Shown here piece by piece: positions 36,026 through 49,500 of a stretch of DNA of 64,000 nt. The stretch comes from Rhyacichthys aspro (taxonomy: Eukaryota > Chordata > Actinopteri > Gobiiformes > Rhyacichthyidae). The translations under genes and the position numbers were made by a program. Within the stretch, counting starts at the first letter, position 1. Every line of letters begins with the position of its first letter. Location: positions 3,954,595 through 4,018,594 of the forward strand of contig CM072163.1 of NCBI GenBank assembly GCA_036850595.1, read 5' to 3'. The notes under the pieces were generated by a model that made no database searches, was not told where the DNA came from, and saw nothing but the letters and a program-made list of their open reading frames with translations.

Positions 36026-38511
36026 AATGTTTTATTTAAACACAAGTTATTGATTAAATAAACGATCCACAACATGATGACGGCAGCACTGTGTTCGACA
36101 GAGCCTTTTATAAGGTCATAAGTGGGTTAGCAATGGGGTCTATGGCAAACATAGTGTGTCATATTTCTATAAAGTGTTCCTTGAGCAACGTGTGTCTCTA
36201 AACTACACATTGGTACGAAATGAAACGGTGATCCCTGTGGAAAAAAAAACTAATTACTTCATGTTTGTGCAATTAAGTCAGTTGTATCCTCCATTGTTTG
36301 TGTGATTGAGCTAAAATGACTTCAGTGTCAAACTCCGACAATAATGTAGGTTTGTGTTTTACGCTAACAGGCTTCCCTTTGGTGTTGTCACTGTATAATT
36401 ACGTATGTACATTCACAGCCTCCTGCCAAAATACAGCAGCGTCGTTAAACCAGCCTATTACAGGACTGCTCATAATTACATCTCAATTTAGACTGCTGTA
36501 TTTCCTACAAAGCACAGTAATTAATGTCCCAATCAACCTTGCTGGAACAAATTATATTACCTCATTTTAAAATGCTGTCACGTTTGCATGGTGATTACAG
36601 TGAAAGAATACTTGCTTGGGAAATTACTAATGAAGATAATTACAAACAAACGCATGGTATCACTCAGAACTAATGCTGCAACAGGTTAGTCTCCAGTCTG
36701 TCTTCAACTGTATCTGTATTTTTTAGATTAAAGAGGACAAGATTAGCTCTGGATGCAGCTTTTCAACACTGTTTACAAGTGTACTATTTTGAAATGACAT
36801 TAGAGTACACACAAAACTGCTGCAATAAAGTGGACCACCATCATGATTATTTATGGAGACACTTTTTGTTATCATTAGGTTGACATCATGATTTGCTCAG
36901 ACAGAGGAGCTTCTTTGTTTCATTGATTGATTGATAGATATTTGACAGGTATTATAATGAATTTTTTATTTTTTTTAATAGGAACTCAAATCCTGAGCTT
37001 GTTGTACCTAAATACACTCAAAACCTGTTCTTTTCTTACAGAAGAAACTCTCGTAGCTCTCATCGCTTTATATTAACGTCATATTTGAACAGAAACATGA
37101 ATGTACATAAAGGCTGCTGATGAAATGGAACATTTAATAACACTGCAGCCAACAGTTGGATCTATATTTTTGTCATACTTTTTAGTAGCTTTCATATAAA
37201 GACCATCTGTAAAAACAAATATGCATGGAAATCTTGAATATGTAACTACATCTTAAATTCTAAAAAGGATCGTACGTCTATAAATATGATATACCTTAGA
37301 TGTAAATGGCTGGCTCCAAAATATTGCATGTGCAAAGTAAAAAAGCAATTCAAACATCATTATAAACGTGCTCTTTCCGAGTTGTTTTCTTAAAATGTTA
37401 CTAACTCTTTCTGATGCCGTGAGAGATGCTGGGCAGGTAATTATAAAGGTCAGCTTCTGTGCAGCGTTGTCTGAGTAAAGAATGGAGAACAGAGGCATGA
37501 ATGAACAGGATGAAAGGGCTGGAGAGAAGGAGTGAAAGGAAAAGGTCAAGAAGCATTGGATTGAATGGAATGATGCTGTTCAGTTGTAAAAGAAGCAGGT
37601 GAAAATGAGTCAGAGTGAGAGGTCACATCTTAAGCAGCTTTGGCTCCTTGTACCAACGGTGTCTGTAATGAAAGAGGTAAAAAGAAAAAGGAAGCTACAA
37701 GAGGCTTTGAGGCAAGAACGACAAATGGTAATCTTCTAGACACTGCTTAATGATGGGAAGTGGTTAGAGACTCAAGGTGTAATGGCTGGACACAATTACA
37801 AAATAATGTGTAACTTAATGCCTCAATTAAAAGGTATGTGTAAAGGAATTATCGGACAAAGTGTGTGGCATAGTAGCAGAGGTATGTAAATCCCTAGCAG
37901 CCTTATTCCTGTCATCACAAAAGCAGCTTTATGCCTTTCACTAAGAGACAGATTTACGAAGGTGTTGCACCATCCAACAGCATCTTGTCACCTGGTTTTG
38001 TGTGTGTTCCTACGGCGCAAAAACTGGGTAGAAGAATGTTTAAATGCAATTAAATAAAACGACCTGGTCCACAGCAGAATAATACGTCACATATTTCCGT
38101 ATTTTTCCTCTGCATTCAAACCGTGAGTGTGACACGGTTAGAAATCTGTGCACTGTTCTGTCTGGTGTCACACTGTCACAGAGCAGCTCTGAGTTGTGTG
38201 CCTTGGCTCGAGGCGACAGCACAGTTTTTGCATGACTGGTATTGGAAGACACAAACCCTGTGTAGATTTAGTAAACATGTTCCTACAAATCACAAAACAG
38301 GGCCTTACGAAAAACCGCCTGAACCAGTTTATAGGTTTTTTTACAAAGAATTACACTGCTTTTGACAACTTTTTTAGCATGAAAACCTTTGCTAACTTAT
38401 TGTTTTTGTCCGTCAAAATTAGCATTACAAGCTTGAGGTTTTCATGCTAATTGTAACCAGTAATTTAAAGAAAAACTTAAAAAATGACATGGCATTTCTT
38501 TCTACCCTCTT
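36026..38511. other. Noncoding DNA
   Basis: Contains the homeodomain-motif cluster at 36390-36690 (separate entry). Otherwise it is AT-rich, with open frames of 80 to 98 codons lacking any domain. Position 36930-37250 and 37560-38000 show nothing recognisable. Confidence 0.5.
36390..36690. promoter_or_regulatory. Candidate enhancer with four TAATTA sites
   Basis: Four palindromic homeodomain cores TAATTA occur at 36396-36401, 36473-36478, 36518-36523 and 36637-36642, within a 250-bp stretch free of repeats and simple sequence. The bases around them are varied, unlike random AT-rich DNA. It is the strongest homeodomain-type cluster I found. Function is inferred. Confidence 0.38.
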
Positions 38512-38757
38512 GAACACTCAAAGCCTTTTACATCACGCTTCCATTCACCCGTTCACACCTATTCACTCACACATTCACACAGCTGCCCCGGGCCAGACTG
38601 ACGGAGAGACGAGGCGCCAACAGTCTGTCTACCCCTGAACACACCACCACCATCAGAGAGGGGACACTGGAGGACGGAGGTGTCATGTTCAAGGACACAA
38701 CGACAGTAAGAGGGATCGAACCAACAGTCTTCTAGTTATTGGACGACGGAGCCACTA
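38512..38757 (-). mobile_element. tRNA-derived SINE, second family (minus strand)
   Basis: On the minus strand from about 38757: a GTGGCTCCGTCGTCCAATAA head with an A-box-like start, a perfect B box GGTTCGATCCC (complement at 38717-38727), and a TGTCCTTGAACATGACACC segment. The 3' end has TGTGAATGTGTGAGTGAATA, then GTGATGTAAAAGGCTTTGAG. This order matches a SINE common in spiny-rayed fishes. It is nearly full length and moderately diverged. Confidence 0.7.
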
Positions 38758-40312
38758 ATTTAATAATCATCTCCAGTTTAAAGACATGCATGAGACTCTA
38801 TTTGATTTAATACATATTATTGCCTTTGTGTGAACATATAGCCTCAGTATTTTCTACCTCCTGCTTCTCTTTTCACACAAACTTTAACACAAACACACGG
38901 CGTAAGTGGGTTTAGGTAATGGATGGATCTCTTTTGTATATGTTGTAATTTAACACTGACGAATGGGTAATGCATTCGCGGGACCTTAATTATCATCAGT
39001 CAACTTCAAGTCACAGCAGCAAAACACAGAACCACAGCAAACATACTGTTCAGAACCAAAATGGGATCTATGAAGGTAAAATGGATTAAAGTAAGTAATT
39101 GCACAAGATGCAAACTGTGCACAAGCTGTGGCCGTTTATTTACAGCAGAAGATTTTAATACGCGACTTCATCAAGAAATCTAGCTGTGTTTGTCTCACTT
39201 TATGTGTCCAATCGAGTGAGCCAAATTATCTCCAGGAAATCCATTGAAAATCCAAAGCAGAGATAAGCACCTACCTTCGAAGATAAACAGCACGACAAGA
39301 CAACGGTAAACATGTCAACACGCCACGCCTGGATGGTTCCCAACAGACCAAACAAACACATATCTATGACACATTATGAGAATTAGACAGTGATAGATGA
39401 ATTTATCTTCACAATCCTGTACTTTCATGTTAGGGACCAGTATTATTAGTGTCATATTGAGCATTTCTTTGGTTCTCTTTTTTAGGAAAACGTTGGATTG
39501 CTTGCTTAAACATATTAAAGTCATTAATTCACTGTTCAGCCGAATGAAGGAATCATTTATCCTTTTGGGAAATATGCACAAAGCTCTTGATGTCATTGTT
39601 ATAATGTGGACCAATGTGTCAAAACTTCTCCCTCGAAAAAGAAAAAAGAAGAAAGAAAGGCCAACAAAAACAACTTGGAGGCATAAAACATAATGTACCA
39701 CTTAAGACAAAGAAAAGCCCATAAGATTAGACCAATGAGTGTAGTTTAATCAAGCTAAACGTAATCAAGTTATTGCCACATTGCATTATCTTTGCTATTT
39801 TGCCTCTTCAAGTATGTCTTTGGCAATCAGCCTTTTGTGTTGTTCTTATTCAGTTTGTTGATTGGACAGATGAACAGCCAGATGGACAAATCAATCTCTT
39901 CCCAATTTCTTTCCTGCGGGCCTCAACAAATATTACCCTTCGCCCACTCCTCTGACGTGCCTCAACGCTAATCTAAATTACAACACTCTGCATTAATGAA
40001 AGTGTCTTCTGATCCGTTGAGGAATCTGAATATTCATTGTCAGATGTGTAGCGATGAGAGACAGACTTAAACAGAGGCAATTAAATACCTTGTTTAAGAC
40101 TTCAGGCAAATATCACATATACATATTGATGTTTTAATGTTTTTAAAGGAGTTGTATTCATTGCCATATTCCCCTGGCATAAAACAGGTCAAAAAGTCTC
40201 AGTTGCATAGACGAAGCCTGCACAACATGCAAATATAACAAACTTTAACATAACAATGAATGACAGTCTTATGTAGATGTTTCATGATGATGACACTGGA
40301 AGAAAGACTCCT
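38758..40312. other. Noncoding DNA
   Basis: Nothing coding is supported. A 128-codon minus-strand frame (39315-39701) and a 98-codon plus-strand frame overlap one another and have no domain. The lysine-rich end of the latter comes from an A-rich run near 39640. Position 39890-40030 is slightly richer in composition. Confidence 0.5.
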
Positions 40313-40385
40313 TACAGAAAGAGCAACAAGGCCAGGGGATTGAACCCATGACCTTCTGACTGTGAGGCAGGAGAGCCACTGTAAC
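40313..40385 (-). mobile_element. Head of the teleost tRNA-SINE-type repeat (minus strand)
   Basis: The complement reads GTGGCTCTCCTGCCTCACAG, then TCAGAAGGTCATGGGTTCAA and TCCCCTGGCC, with a clear B box GGTTCAATCCC (complement at about 40341-40351). A short TCTGTAAGGAGTCTTTC stretch follows. This is the tRNA-like head that precedes the body fragments seen at 9.5 and 10.7 kb. The rest of the body is missing. Confidence 0.65.
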
Positions 40386-41379
40386 TGCTTTTAATTAAAG
40401 CTTAACACGTCGGTATGTTACAGATTGCATAGTATTTCATATTAACTTTCAAATATTCTCTGTGCTGCTGTTAAGTTAATTATATTTCCTAATTTCTTCA
40501 CTGTATTTTTATTTTTTTTAAATCTACGTTGTAGTAAAGTTATGGTAAAAACTGAACTGCTCATATTTCCATGTATTTTTTTATATTTTTTTTATTTAAA
40601 GAAAAGAAAACATACATACATAAATAAAATAAAACAACTGACTGACCACTACTATATATATGTTCTGTATGCTATGAACTCTTTGAATGCTATGCTAATG
40701 CTATAGACAGTATGGCAGATTCAAACTGTTTGCTAATACTGTTTTTTAAAAGGAGACTCGTAAAAAAATCCATTTCTGAACCGGTGCGTTGTTCTGTCTG
40801 TTGTGTCCGAGTGCTTACAAAGGGGTATTGTCTGTGAGGGACAGGCCCCGAGTGTGTATTTAAAACTCCTCAAAGACTTTCGCTGAACCATCATCTTTTC
40901 TTTTACCTTTTTTTACTCTATGCAGTATACAAAAAGGCTAAGTCATTAACCTGTAGCGAATGAGTTATGGAGTCTATTAGGAGGAAACAACAGTGGCCCG
41001 TCGGATCACAGCCAGACTCCAGCCATTGCGCCGCGATTAGTGTCTGCTGCATGAAATATACGTCTGCAGAGAAGTAACAGTAAAATGTGAATGGGGTAAG
41101 AGGACGGGGATGTATCTGGAAGAGTCATTTTTAAATATTGACACTAACAACTCAATTCAGCCACTCTCCCGTCTCCAACAAGTCACTTTTGTCAGTTCTG
41201 CTTTGGAAAAGAATAGGGAACGAATTAAAGTTTGGTGTGTTTTTTAGTCAAACGCTCAAAGTTCATCCAACAAAATACCCCACTGAGCTATCCAAGCATC
41301 CATGTTGCTAATCTAAAGTCAAATCCAGCACAGACAGAAGCCCAAAACCTAAACAAACTTAACAACTTTCCTTTGACTT

Positions 41380-41580
41380 ATCGGTAATTCTCCTTGAAAT
41401 GAATTAACAGAGATTTTCCAGATGAATTTCACATTTAATATCGCTGAGCTCCTCAGAATAAACCCAATATATGCCGTGAAAATAATTAAATACCAGCGGG
41501 TGATCAATCAGAGAGCTGCAAACCCCAACAAAGCAGCTCAGTAACCGTCATTGCTCTCACAGTGCATGGTTACAATATTA
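41380..41580. promoter_or_regulatory. Candidate conserved noncoding element
   Basis: Repeat-free, with GAATTAACAGAG, AAATAATTAAATACC and GTGATCAATCAGAG words in 130 bp, the last resembling PBX/MEIS-type sites. No open frame. Inference only. Confidence 0.27.
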
Positions 41581-43229
41581 CTGATGCACTAAAATCAATG
41601 GAGCTTAGTGCATGTCCTTTCAAACAAAAGTTAAGTCGTCAGTCTTAGCTGGCTTCTCTATTTATTTTTATCTCTTCCATTCTTTTAAAACGCAATCCTT
41701 TTCAAACCCCTCCATCTCTTGTGTCCTCTATTAACCCAGAGGTGGGAACGGCAGAAGCAAATAAAACACGATCTAAAAAGAATCGATAAATGCTACATCA
41801 GATTTAAAAGACGGTGTTAGCCTCAGCTTTATGGGTGCTACGCTACAGTTTCAGGGTGGCCAAGTCCTTGGGTTTAAAAGAAAGGTTTATAGTGCTGTAA
41901 ACATAGCCCAATTCTCTTTTCCATTTCGACCACATAAAAGTCATGACAGACCAGTAAATCTGCACGGACGAGTGGAAGCTCTTTGCCCTCGCGGTTACTC
42001 TTCAGCGGCTTTGCTACTGCCTTCTCCCTCCATTTGGGGCAAGATCACACCGAGGCTAAAGAGCAGGATAAGGATTCACTGTAAAATGTGGTCAAGAGGT
42101 ATATGAGAGCTTTTAGAGAGATGGGATGTCAGGTTAGGCTGGTAATTTGACAAATAAATACTGCATCAATCACTGAATGGCTCATTTGGAAAAAAGATAA
42201 GTTGTTGTCATTGATGAGTCATGCAAAACCAAATGTGTTTTTTGGATGGTTAAAGTTGTACGAGAAGTTTTAGCTCTTTTGTTTCAACAGTGACTGAAAA
42301 ACAGGCTTCATTGGCTCAAGGAGAGATCAGGAAGTGACTTAGAGCTTGAAAATACCAATCCACTCAACATGGCTGGTAACTGTACAACGAGCTACAGCTA
42401 CTTTATCTAAACAATTTAATCCAAGTGAAAATAAATGAGTCGCAACAACCATTGACACTGGGTTCTCTCAGTGCTACTGTGTGGGGACATTTTGCTTTCT
42501 GCCACTCTCCAAAGATTCTTCTTCTGGGACTGAGCAATGGTTACTTGAAATAAATTGAGTCCAAATAAATGTGGACAGATGTCTTTTAAGTGTCAGTCCA
42601 ATGACTAAACTGGGATGGACTTCACTTCAACAATTATTGGTAGAAAATAAATGAACTAACTCCTAAACATTTTTCTTTCTGAATTAGTTAAAATAAAACT
42701 ATGATTTTGTGTGTCCAGTGTAAAGCATTTTTATACAATGACTAAAAATGGATGGATGGATTAGTCCAAGAAGTGATGAGCAACATTTTAAATACCATAA
42801 ATGGGCAGAAACCATTTAAATCTCATCTGCTAACATATAAAAGTAAGTTGGAATGACTTCATAAATGGGCTAAATATTGTACATGCTGGTTTATTATTAT
42901 GTTGTGTATTGTAAATTGACTTCAAAGAGTTGTTAAAAGAAAAAAAAAACTGTTCACACTTCACAAAACCAAGGCAACAGAGGTAATATAATCTACCTTT
43001 CTGTGATATTATGCAATACAGCTAATTTAGACATGAGTTTGATACTTATTTAACACAGAGAGCATGGGTAAAACCATATTTTAGAGCTACTTCATGTCTC
43101 TAAAGATGAATTTAGCCGCTCTGTAGACGACATTTATAAACAACAGAAAACCCACACTGTCTGGATGGCTGGCCCCACTGGATCACATAAATACCAGAGT
43201 GTAGAGTTAAATTTAGGTCAGCACTTTAT

Positions 43230-43560
43230 TATGTGTAACAGATGCCTTGGTGGGTCTACCCCAGGGTTAGGGAATTGCATTTGCGGTCTGCTATGACAGA
43301 ATAGCAGACAGTTATGATAAGAGAGCGGCAGGGTGGAATCCATTTAACCTCCAACCACTGCAGCGGGAAGACAGCCAGCTCCTGTAATCCTCTCTGGAAG
43401 ACCGGACCGAGACCGGCTAACAGGTGGTACAAGCTAAACTTTACCAGACCCAGAGAACACAGCGCTCTCCTCCTCATCACCCCAATCTCTGCATCATTAA
43501 CCTCTATGTGCAACTGCAGTGTTAATGGACTGACAAAGGCAAGAGTCGTGCAAACAAAAA
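43230..43560. promoter_or_regulatory. Candidate noncoding element with a perfect small hairpin
   Basis: Includes GTCTGCTAT at 43286-43294 and its exact complement ATAGCAGAC at 43301-43309, a 9-bp stem with a 6-base loop. A GCATTTGCGG word lies just before it. The island is of balanced composition. The 109- and 118-codon frames on opposite strands carry no domain. Confidence 0.27.
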
Positions 43561-44310
43561 GGTTAAGTGTCTGCTGTCCACTCAAAGTTAGGTGCAGAAC
43601 TTACATAGCCAGAGTAATAACAGGTAATTATACGCTTCTGCAAACCATTAATGCCATAATCACTGTGTAGTAGCAATAAAATGTCGATTATTTACATTTA
43701 TTGAACGAAGTTTGCGGAGATGTGCGAAGTATTAACAGCAGATTGGCTCAAAGAAAGTGAAGTGACCTAGAAGCATTTCAACCTGTAAAAAGCTTTTTAT
43801 AATGAGTAAAGTGAATAGGCACTTTACTTAACCCTGTAATACAGAGAAGAAGGTCACTTGAGTGAAATCTCTTCAGTTTTGGGCTGTATCCCCGATGCCT
43901 TTTGCTTGAATCGCTTCTTCCTCTTTTTTTTTTTTACACAAAAAAGGTAAGCACTGATTGCTTTAATGACTACTCCAGAGTGTTTTTGAAAAGAAATTGT
44001 GATGCCTGACAACGGTGACGAGTTGATTGAAGGCCTTGGATCAGGTTAAGTTGCTCTTGTTCTTTGAAACTCAACACACTCAAAGAGAAGTCATGCAAAG
44101 TCCAAAGCTAAACAATGGCAAAAGTTTGTGCCAGTGGATGTAAGTGTGCACTGTCGAGGGCTGAAGTTAAGAGGAAGGTAAATGAGATTAAAAAGAAGTT
44201 TTGATTGAATGTAGATCTTGGCTATTGTACAAAATTACACTGGATTGTTAGAGACATTGTGGTAACATCAAACTAACTGAGATAACGTCACTGAGATCAA
44301 GATCTTTTTA

Positions 44311-44616
44311 CAGTTGCATTTAATTTTTCAATTGAATCTCCTAAAGTTCATTGTAACAGGAATCATCTGAAAAAATGAGACCTTAAGACGTGGTCTAGTC
44401 TTTATAATGAAGGATTTTAATAGATGAGAATGATCAGTTCACAGCAGGATTTTGTCCAATCACAGCTCACTTCAGGTAAAAAGGAGCGCTCCCATTGGTC
44501 GACACTGATGTCAACAACGAAGGAACAAGGAAATAAACCAAGGAAATGGGTTATTCTGTTGAAAACACGTCTTATTTTACAGAGAAACAGCTCAAAAAAG
44601 ATAAAAATAGAGAAAC
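44311..44616 (+). repeat. Dispersed repeat, copy A (inverted partner at 59.8 kb)
   Basis: Positions 44343-44522 match the complement of 59873-60054 with three mismatches and one 2-bp length difference, about 97% identity. Outside the core both sides remain alignable but much weaker (GTTGC..AATTTTTCA on the left; TTATTTTACAG..AAACAGCTCA and AAAAAAGATAAAAA on the right). It contains CCAATCACAGC and CCATTGGTCG, two CCAAT-type words in opposite orientation. No terminal inverted repeats, duplication or tRNA-like boxes are visible, so I cannot name the class. Confidence 0.85.
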
Positions 44617-45049
44617 AAGCAGCAAATGAAACATGGATAAATGAAACAGAGATAATTACAGGATCTACAACGGTAAACTCCAAAGATAAAAGTTTGAGCT
44701 CTAAACTTCGGTTTAATGTAATGTATTAGTATTTTGCAGTGAAAAATTGGTTTTGTTTGACCTTTTTTTTAAATTAAAGAAGCAGGAAAGGTTACTGCTG
44801 CTGTTGGAGGAGAGTGGAGTCTGAGACCGGGTACTTCAGCTAAAGTTGCTAACACACAAATAATGTCATGTTTTGTCCAAAGTAAAATCAGCAGAAGTGG
44901 AAAGGTACTACACTCTTTGTCCAAGACTGTAGTAAAATGTGTAAAATTTTGAAAACCTAACAAGAGGGCTAAAGTACTACAGCAGTAATAAATATTGAAG
45001 GATCAGTTTTCTGCTCCTTTTTTTCATAAATCCAACCATGTGCTGCATA

Positions 45050-45480
45050 TTGCGATAAAACAGTGGAAAGTGAGAGACAGACAGCGCCAAACGTGGCACC
45101 ACTGGCCTTTACGGTTTTGTAGTTGCAGAGCTCAGCCTGTTAGAAAAGCCTGCTGTGAGTGAATATTTTGTCAAACTGCCATCTCTCCCCTGTGAGGTAG
45201 CCAACGCGATTAATCTGCGCCTGGCTCCGGGACGTCCTGTCAGGAGGCATTCATGTGACCAGCTGGAACTGCCAGATGTGTCAATGGATTCCCACGCTGA
45301 GCGATTGACTGCTGTTCGGATTCATAAGCAGGCCGATTGACTGTGGCTTGAATTCATAAGCTGCGTGATTGACTGCTGTTGGCACAATAGCTGCCAGCGG
45401 CGCAAGCGGTGGCTGACAAACGACAGAGTGGAGTTAGCGACGAGGGAAATTACCTCAGCTTTCTCACCCGGCAATCGTCC
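45050..45480. promoter_or_regulatory. GC-richer island with a 32-bp near-tandem motif
   Basis: This region is of higher GC than its flanks and contains the GATTGACTG / TTCATAAGC tandem listed separately. GATTGA is a PBX-type half site, so three evenly spaced copies may matter. No open frame with a domain. Inference. Confidence 0.25.
45301..45391 (+). repeat. 32-bp imperfect tandem repeat (~2.7 units)
   Basis: GATTGACTG starts at 45303, 45335 and 45367, exactly 32 bp apart. The first two are followed by ATTCATAAGC, and the first and third by CTGTT. The regular step and shared parts indicate a local duplication. Confidence 0.8.
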
Positions 45481-46149
45481 CACAGCCCCGCGTCTTTCTC
45501 AGTGGCTTTTTTACTGCCACACTCAATCACTGACAAACAGATAATACAGACAAAACTCCAGCTGAGGGGTTTGTGTGCAAATGTGCGTAAGAGTGCGAGG
45601 TTATTACACCCATCAGTTGTGCTGCTACAGACCGGGACACCTCAGATAGAAAAGTATAGTACATATAGATCGGGCAACTTTTTTTTATCAAGAAGATCTG
45701 TAGGCGACAAAGCATAACAGGCAAGATGCTCAGAGGAAGATTAGAAGTAAGTGTCCTTTTTCTAAACAAAATAAGACACAATCATGAGGCATATACAATA
45801 TTACTTGAGAAGGATTAACAAGCATTGAGTGAAAAGACTACAGTATTCCTTTTGACTCATACCGTAATCTGGTTAAATCATGTTTTTTGATTGGCTGATA
45901 GGTGTGCAAGAAAATAAATATAATAAATATAACTCAAATACTAAAAACAAGCAGCAAAACGGTTAAAACATATGGTAAGTCACAAGATAACTGTGTGTAA
46001 TTCAGATCAGATCCCTTAAATAAAATAAAAAACAAAAACAAAATGAAGTAATGGAGATGAATGCAGTTACTACCCTCCACTGGCCCTACCATCCTTTATA
46101 ATGCATTAAAAATGTCAGAGTGAAAATCTCCAAACTCAAAGAATGACCG

Positions 46150-46560
46150 TTTCCTTCTTTCACTTCATTTAACTGTCTTAAAGAAGCCTAATCTCCGAGC
46201 GCTCTGACTGCTTTAGTCAATTTGTATTATGTTTTAATTGACTGTACGGCAGTCAGGTGGCAGCCATTATGAAGAGTGGGCGCAGAAAACACCACATTAT
46301 GCTGCATTAAAGTCAATTAATTGGAAAAGTCTTCAGCGAGGGACTGCACTCCTTCACTGCCACTGGTCTTTCCCTGTAATTATTTTTACACACTCGCCGT
46401 ATCTCCGTTGAGTGAATGTTTTATAAAGCGGCAAGTGACCGAGCGAACGCAGCGTGCTCAGTGAGACAGTTTAATCTTTGTAGAAACTTCGACTCCGATT
46501 AATGGCTTTTGTTCACTGTAGCTCAGCAAAGTCAGCGGAGGCAGCTTTGAGTAGAGCCAT
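46150..46560. promoter_or_regulatory. Candidate conserved noncoding element
   Basis: Repeat-free, with TTTTAATTGACTG near 46233, CAGCCATTATGAAG near 46261, AAGTCAATTAATTGG near 46311 and CCTGTAATTATTTTT near 46373, then a CpG-bearing segment to 46450. Homeodomain-type words are dense. Function is inferred. Confidence 0.3.
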
Positions 46561-49500
46561 ATATTAAAGGCTAGTCCTAAATACACAGAAACTGGCAGGA
46601 AAATGGACTCCTTTAGGACAGGCCTGCAAGAGACAGGATTTAAATGGCATTTTGTTTGTCTGACAATCTCCTCTGTGAAGGCATTAACATGAGGCCGGGG
46701 TGTGTTGGCGCTTTATAATGTAACCCGCTTACAAAGGGACTTTCAGCCTCATCGACATGTCCACTGTGTCACTGTAAACACTGCCTTTTGTCCTGCTTTG
46801 AACTGTATAACCGAGACTAAATCAGACCTCTTTATGTCATGTATTGTAAGAAGATTCTCTTTCCTACTTTTATTACTGAAAGCAACAATATGAAAGTGTC
46901 CTGAATGCACACCCTCGAAAGGAGTCTGAGGGTCTAGACATGTTAGGTCTTAATATGCTTCTTTTATTTTCAATTTGTGCAAAAGGTTGTGTCTAGTTCA
47001 ACATATTTCTTTTTATGGCACTTTTGATGAAGAGTTACTTATGTAAAAAGTATCTGGTCTTTGTCCGTTAAAAAGAGGGTCTTCTGACTTTTAATGTCAG
47101 GGAAACATCAAAATGTCTCAAGCATAAATGTAAACTGTAGTCTGACTAACATCAACATCATGACCACCAAACATTTTGCCCTAAATTTGCCCTTTGAGGC
47201 ATGGACTAAATCTGAATCTTTGTTGTGGGATCATCACAAACAACATTTTAGCCGTTGATCCTGTTCTCGAACCTAAAATATTGACAATACATCTTTTGAT
47301 TCTATGTTCTTACAAATGCAGCCTGAAAACAACCCCCAAGAGCAGTTTTGGAGATGCTCAGAGCCAGTTGCCTTGACTACGCATTGTGGTTTTCATCAAG
47401 ACACTCAAATTTTGGAGCATTTTTTTGCTTTCAACACACCGACTACAAGGACTGTTTGTCACGTGAGGCTTAAATATCCATCTCACTTACAGAAGAACTT
47501 TTTGTTTACACCTAAAACTGATAAAAGTGGCTGCTGTACATTACCTTCAGACTGTTTTTGTGCAGTACTTTTTCTGTTTTATGTTTCAAAAATGAGTAAA
47601 CCTACTGCAAATATTTAAATTTTGCTGATTTTTACTTTAAAAGATTAAAAACTGAAGTTTATTTGTGTTTGTTTGGGTCCATGTGCTCCTTGTCTGTTTA
47701 TACAGTAGACCTCATTTATTGATGCTGGGTCATTTTGAATTGAACATGTAAATATGTCAGGCCTTGGCGGCTGTTTGATGGCCATCTTAAACCTGGTCCA
47801 TGAAAATGAAAAGCTACCCATCATCTTTAAAGATGTTAAAATCTCTTATTATCTTTGAATAAGTTAGAGTGGACATAAAATGATTTAAAATACAGAGAAA
47901 ATCATGTGGTTAAAGGGTCTCTGGGCCAATACTGTGATTATCCTCCATGTCTTTCCTGTCCATTTGCTCTGTTAGGACCAAATTGGTTCGCTGGGTGGTT
48001 ATGTTGGGTCAGTAGTCTTTTTTAATTGTATGAACACACTGCTTTTCACCTGCAGAATATCAACTTCTAGGAACATATCACATCAAAACAACCTCCACAG
48101 AATATAATGCAGACGTCAAGAAAAGAGGATTAAGTTTGTTTTTGAGTTACTCCATGTCCACACACACCACAAAATATATTCCCAAAGGACAGTATACAAA
48201 ATATCGTATTTGTAAATGCTCTCACAAGTCCCAGATTATTATAAAGACAATACAATACACCGCTAGCAAAGATGGATTATGATTTATTAAATTACGGCTT
48301 CTGTCCATTCAAACAAACTACTTAATCAATCTGAGAGTTTAACATTATTGACACAGACTGATGAACTTGTAGTTTAGACCTAAACCTGGTTCAGAGGCTG
48401 CTTATGTTTTTAGAAATAAGTGTTCTTAATACATAAAACAACATTGAGCATCCACAAAGTGAGCTGACATCAGCATTAGACACTTCAATACATGTCAACA
48501 GGAGATGAATAAGACTTATTAAAAGTTTATAAGACACTAAGGTGTAAGATTTCCTACTTCCTGGATGTTTTCACTCTGGAGGGACCTTCCAAAAACACCT
48601 GCAGACACCAAAATACCTCCAAAAGAGCTGAGCATGTGCTGCAGGGATTTCACATTTGAATTGAAACATAGTCCAGCAAATGGCCAAAAGCTTTGTTCTT
48701 TCAGTGGATTGAAAGACAATGATGCATTTATGTAAGAGCAGAGAAGCAGAAATTAGCCTCCTTTGTGTAGAGATGGTGTTGCATTAGTGCAGCCATAACA
48801 CAAATGACTAATTACAGCATATGAAGAGACAGTCATAAGTATTGGCAATTATACTGAAATTATGCCACAGGAATTTATGAAAATGGGCAATAAATGGGAA
48901 AAAAAAGCACATTTGACAATAAGTTCTTTTTCTTTCACATGTCCAGATTGCTTTTCTATGATAAATGGTCAGTGCTATCGAGGTAATTTGGAGTCCACTA
49001 ATTAAACTTCGCAGAGAAATGTAGTGCCTCAGGTTCGAGTAAAGACAAGCCAAGAGCAGATGACAGAGAGAAAACTAAACAAGTGTCCATTACATAACTG
49101 TTCATCCCAATACAATTAAACTAATGGTTTCATTTGGATTTGAAAACATGACTTTGGGACTGGAGCCGTACATGTGGGCGCTGGCTGCTGCTGCTGCATG
49201 TTGTTTCTCTTTAATGATGCTCCCCTGAGGCCTTCTCATTAAAAGAGTTGTCAGTGGTGCTAATCAAAGCATGACCCACAAACCCATAACACGCCGTCAT
49301 GACCTAAACTGTTATTGTTAGACTCCAGGCCAAGACATAAGAATATGATTCAAATGGACAGAAGAAAGGCAATGGAAAATTTTAGTCAAAACGGCTCGAT
49401 TTAACTTTCTCTGTGCAGAAGACTTATCTCGCCCAGTAAACACAACTTTTGATGGATATGCTAGAGACATATTGGTGTGTATATTGTGTCTGAAACCATT

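Larger units (their letters stand above)
40386..44310. other. Noncoding DNA with richer islands
   Basis: Islands at 41380-41580 and 43230-43560 are separate entries. Position 40780-41110 is a weaker GC and CpG-bearing patch (CATTGCGCCGCGATTAGTG near 41025). The AT-rich parts have A or T runs near 40500-40620 and 43922. Nothing else recognised. Confidence 0.5.

Noticed and set aside
40313..40385. Functional tRNA gene on the minus strand
   Set aside because: A and B-like boxes are present, but the continuation matches a teleost SINE-type head and no acceptor stem closes.
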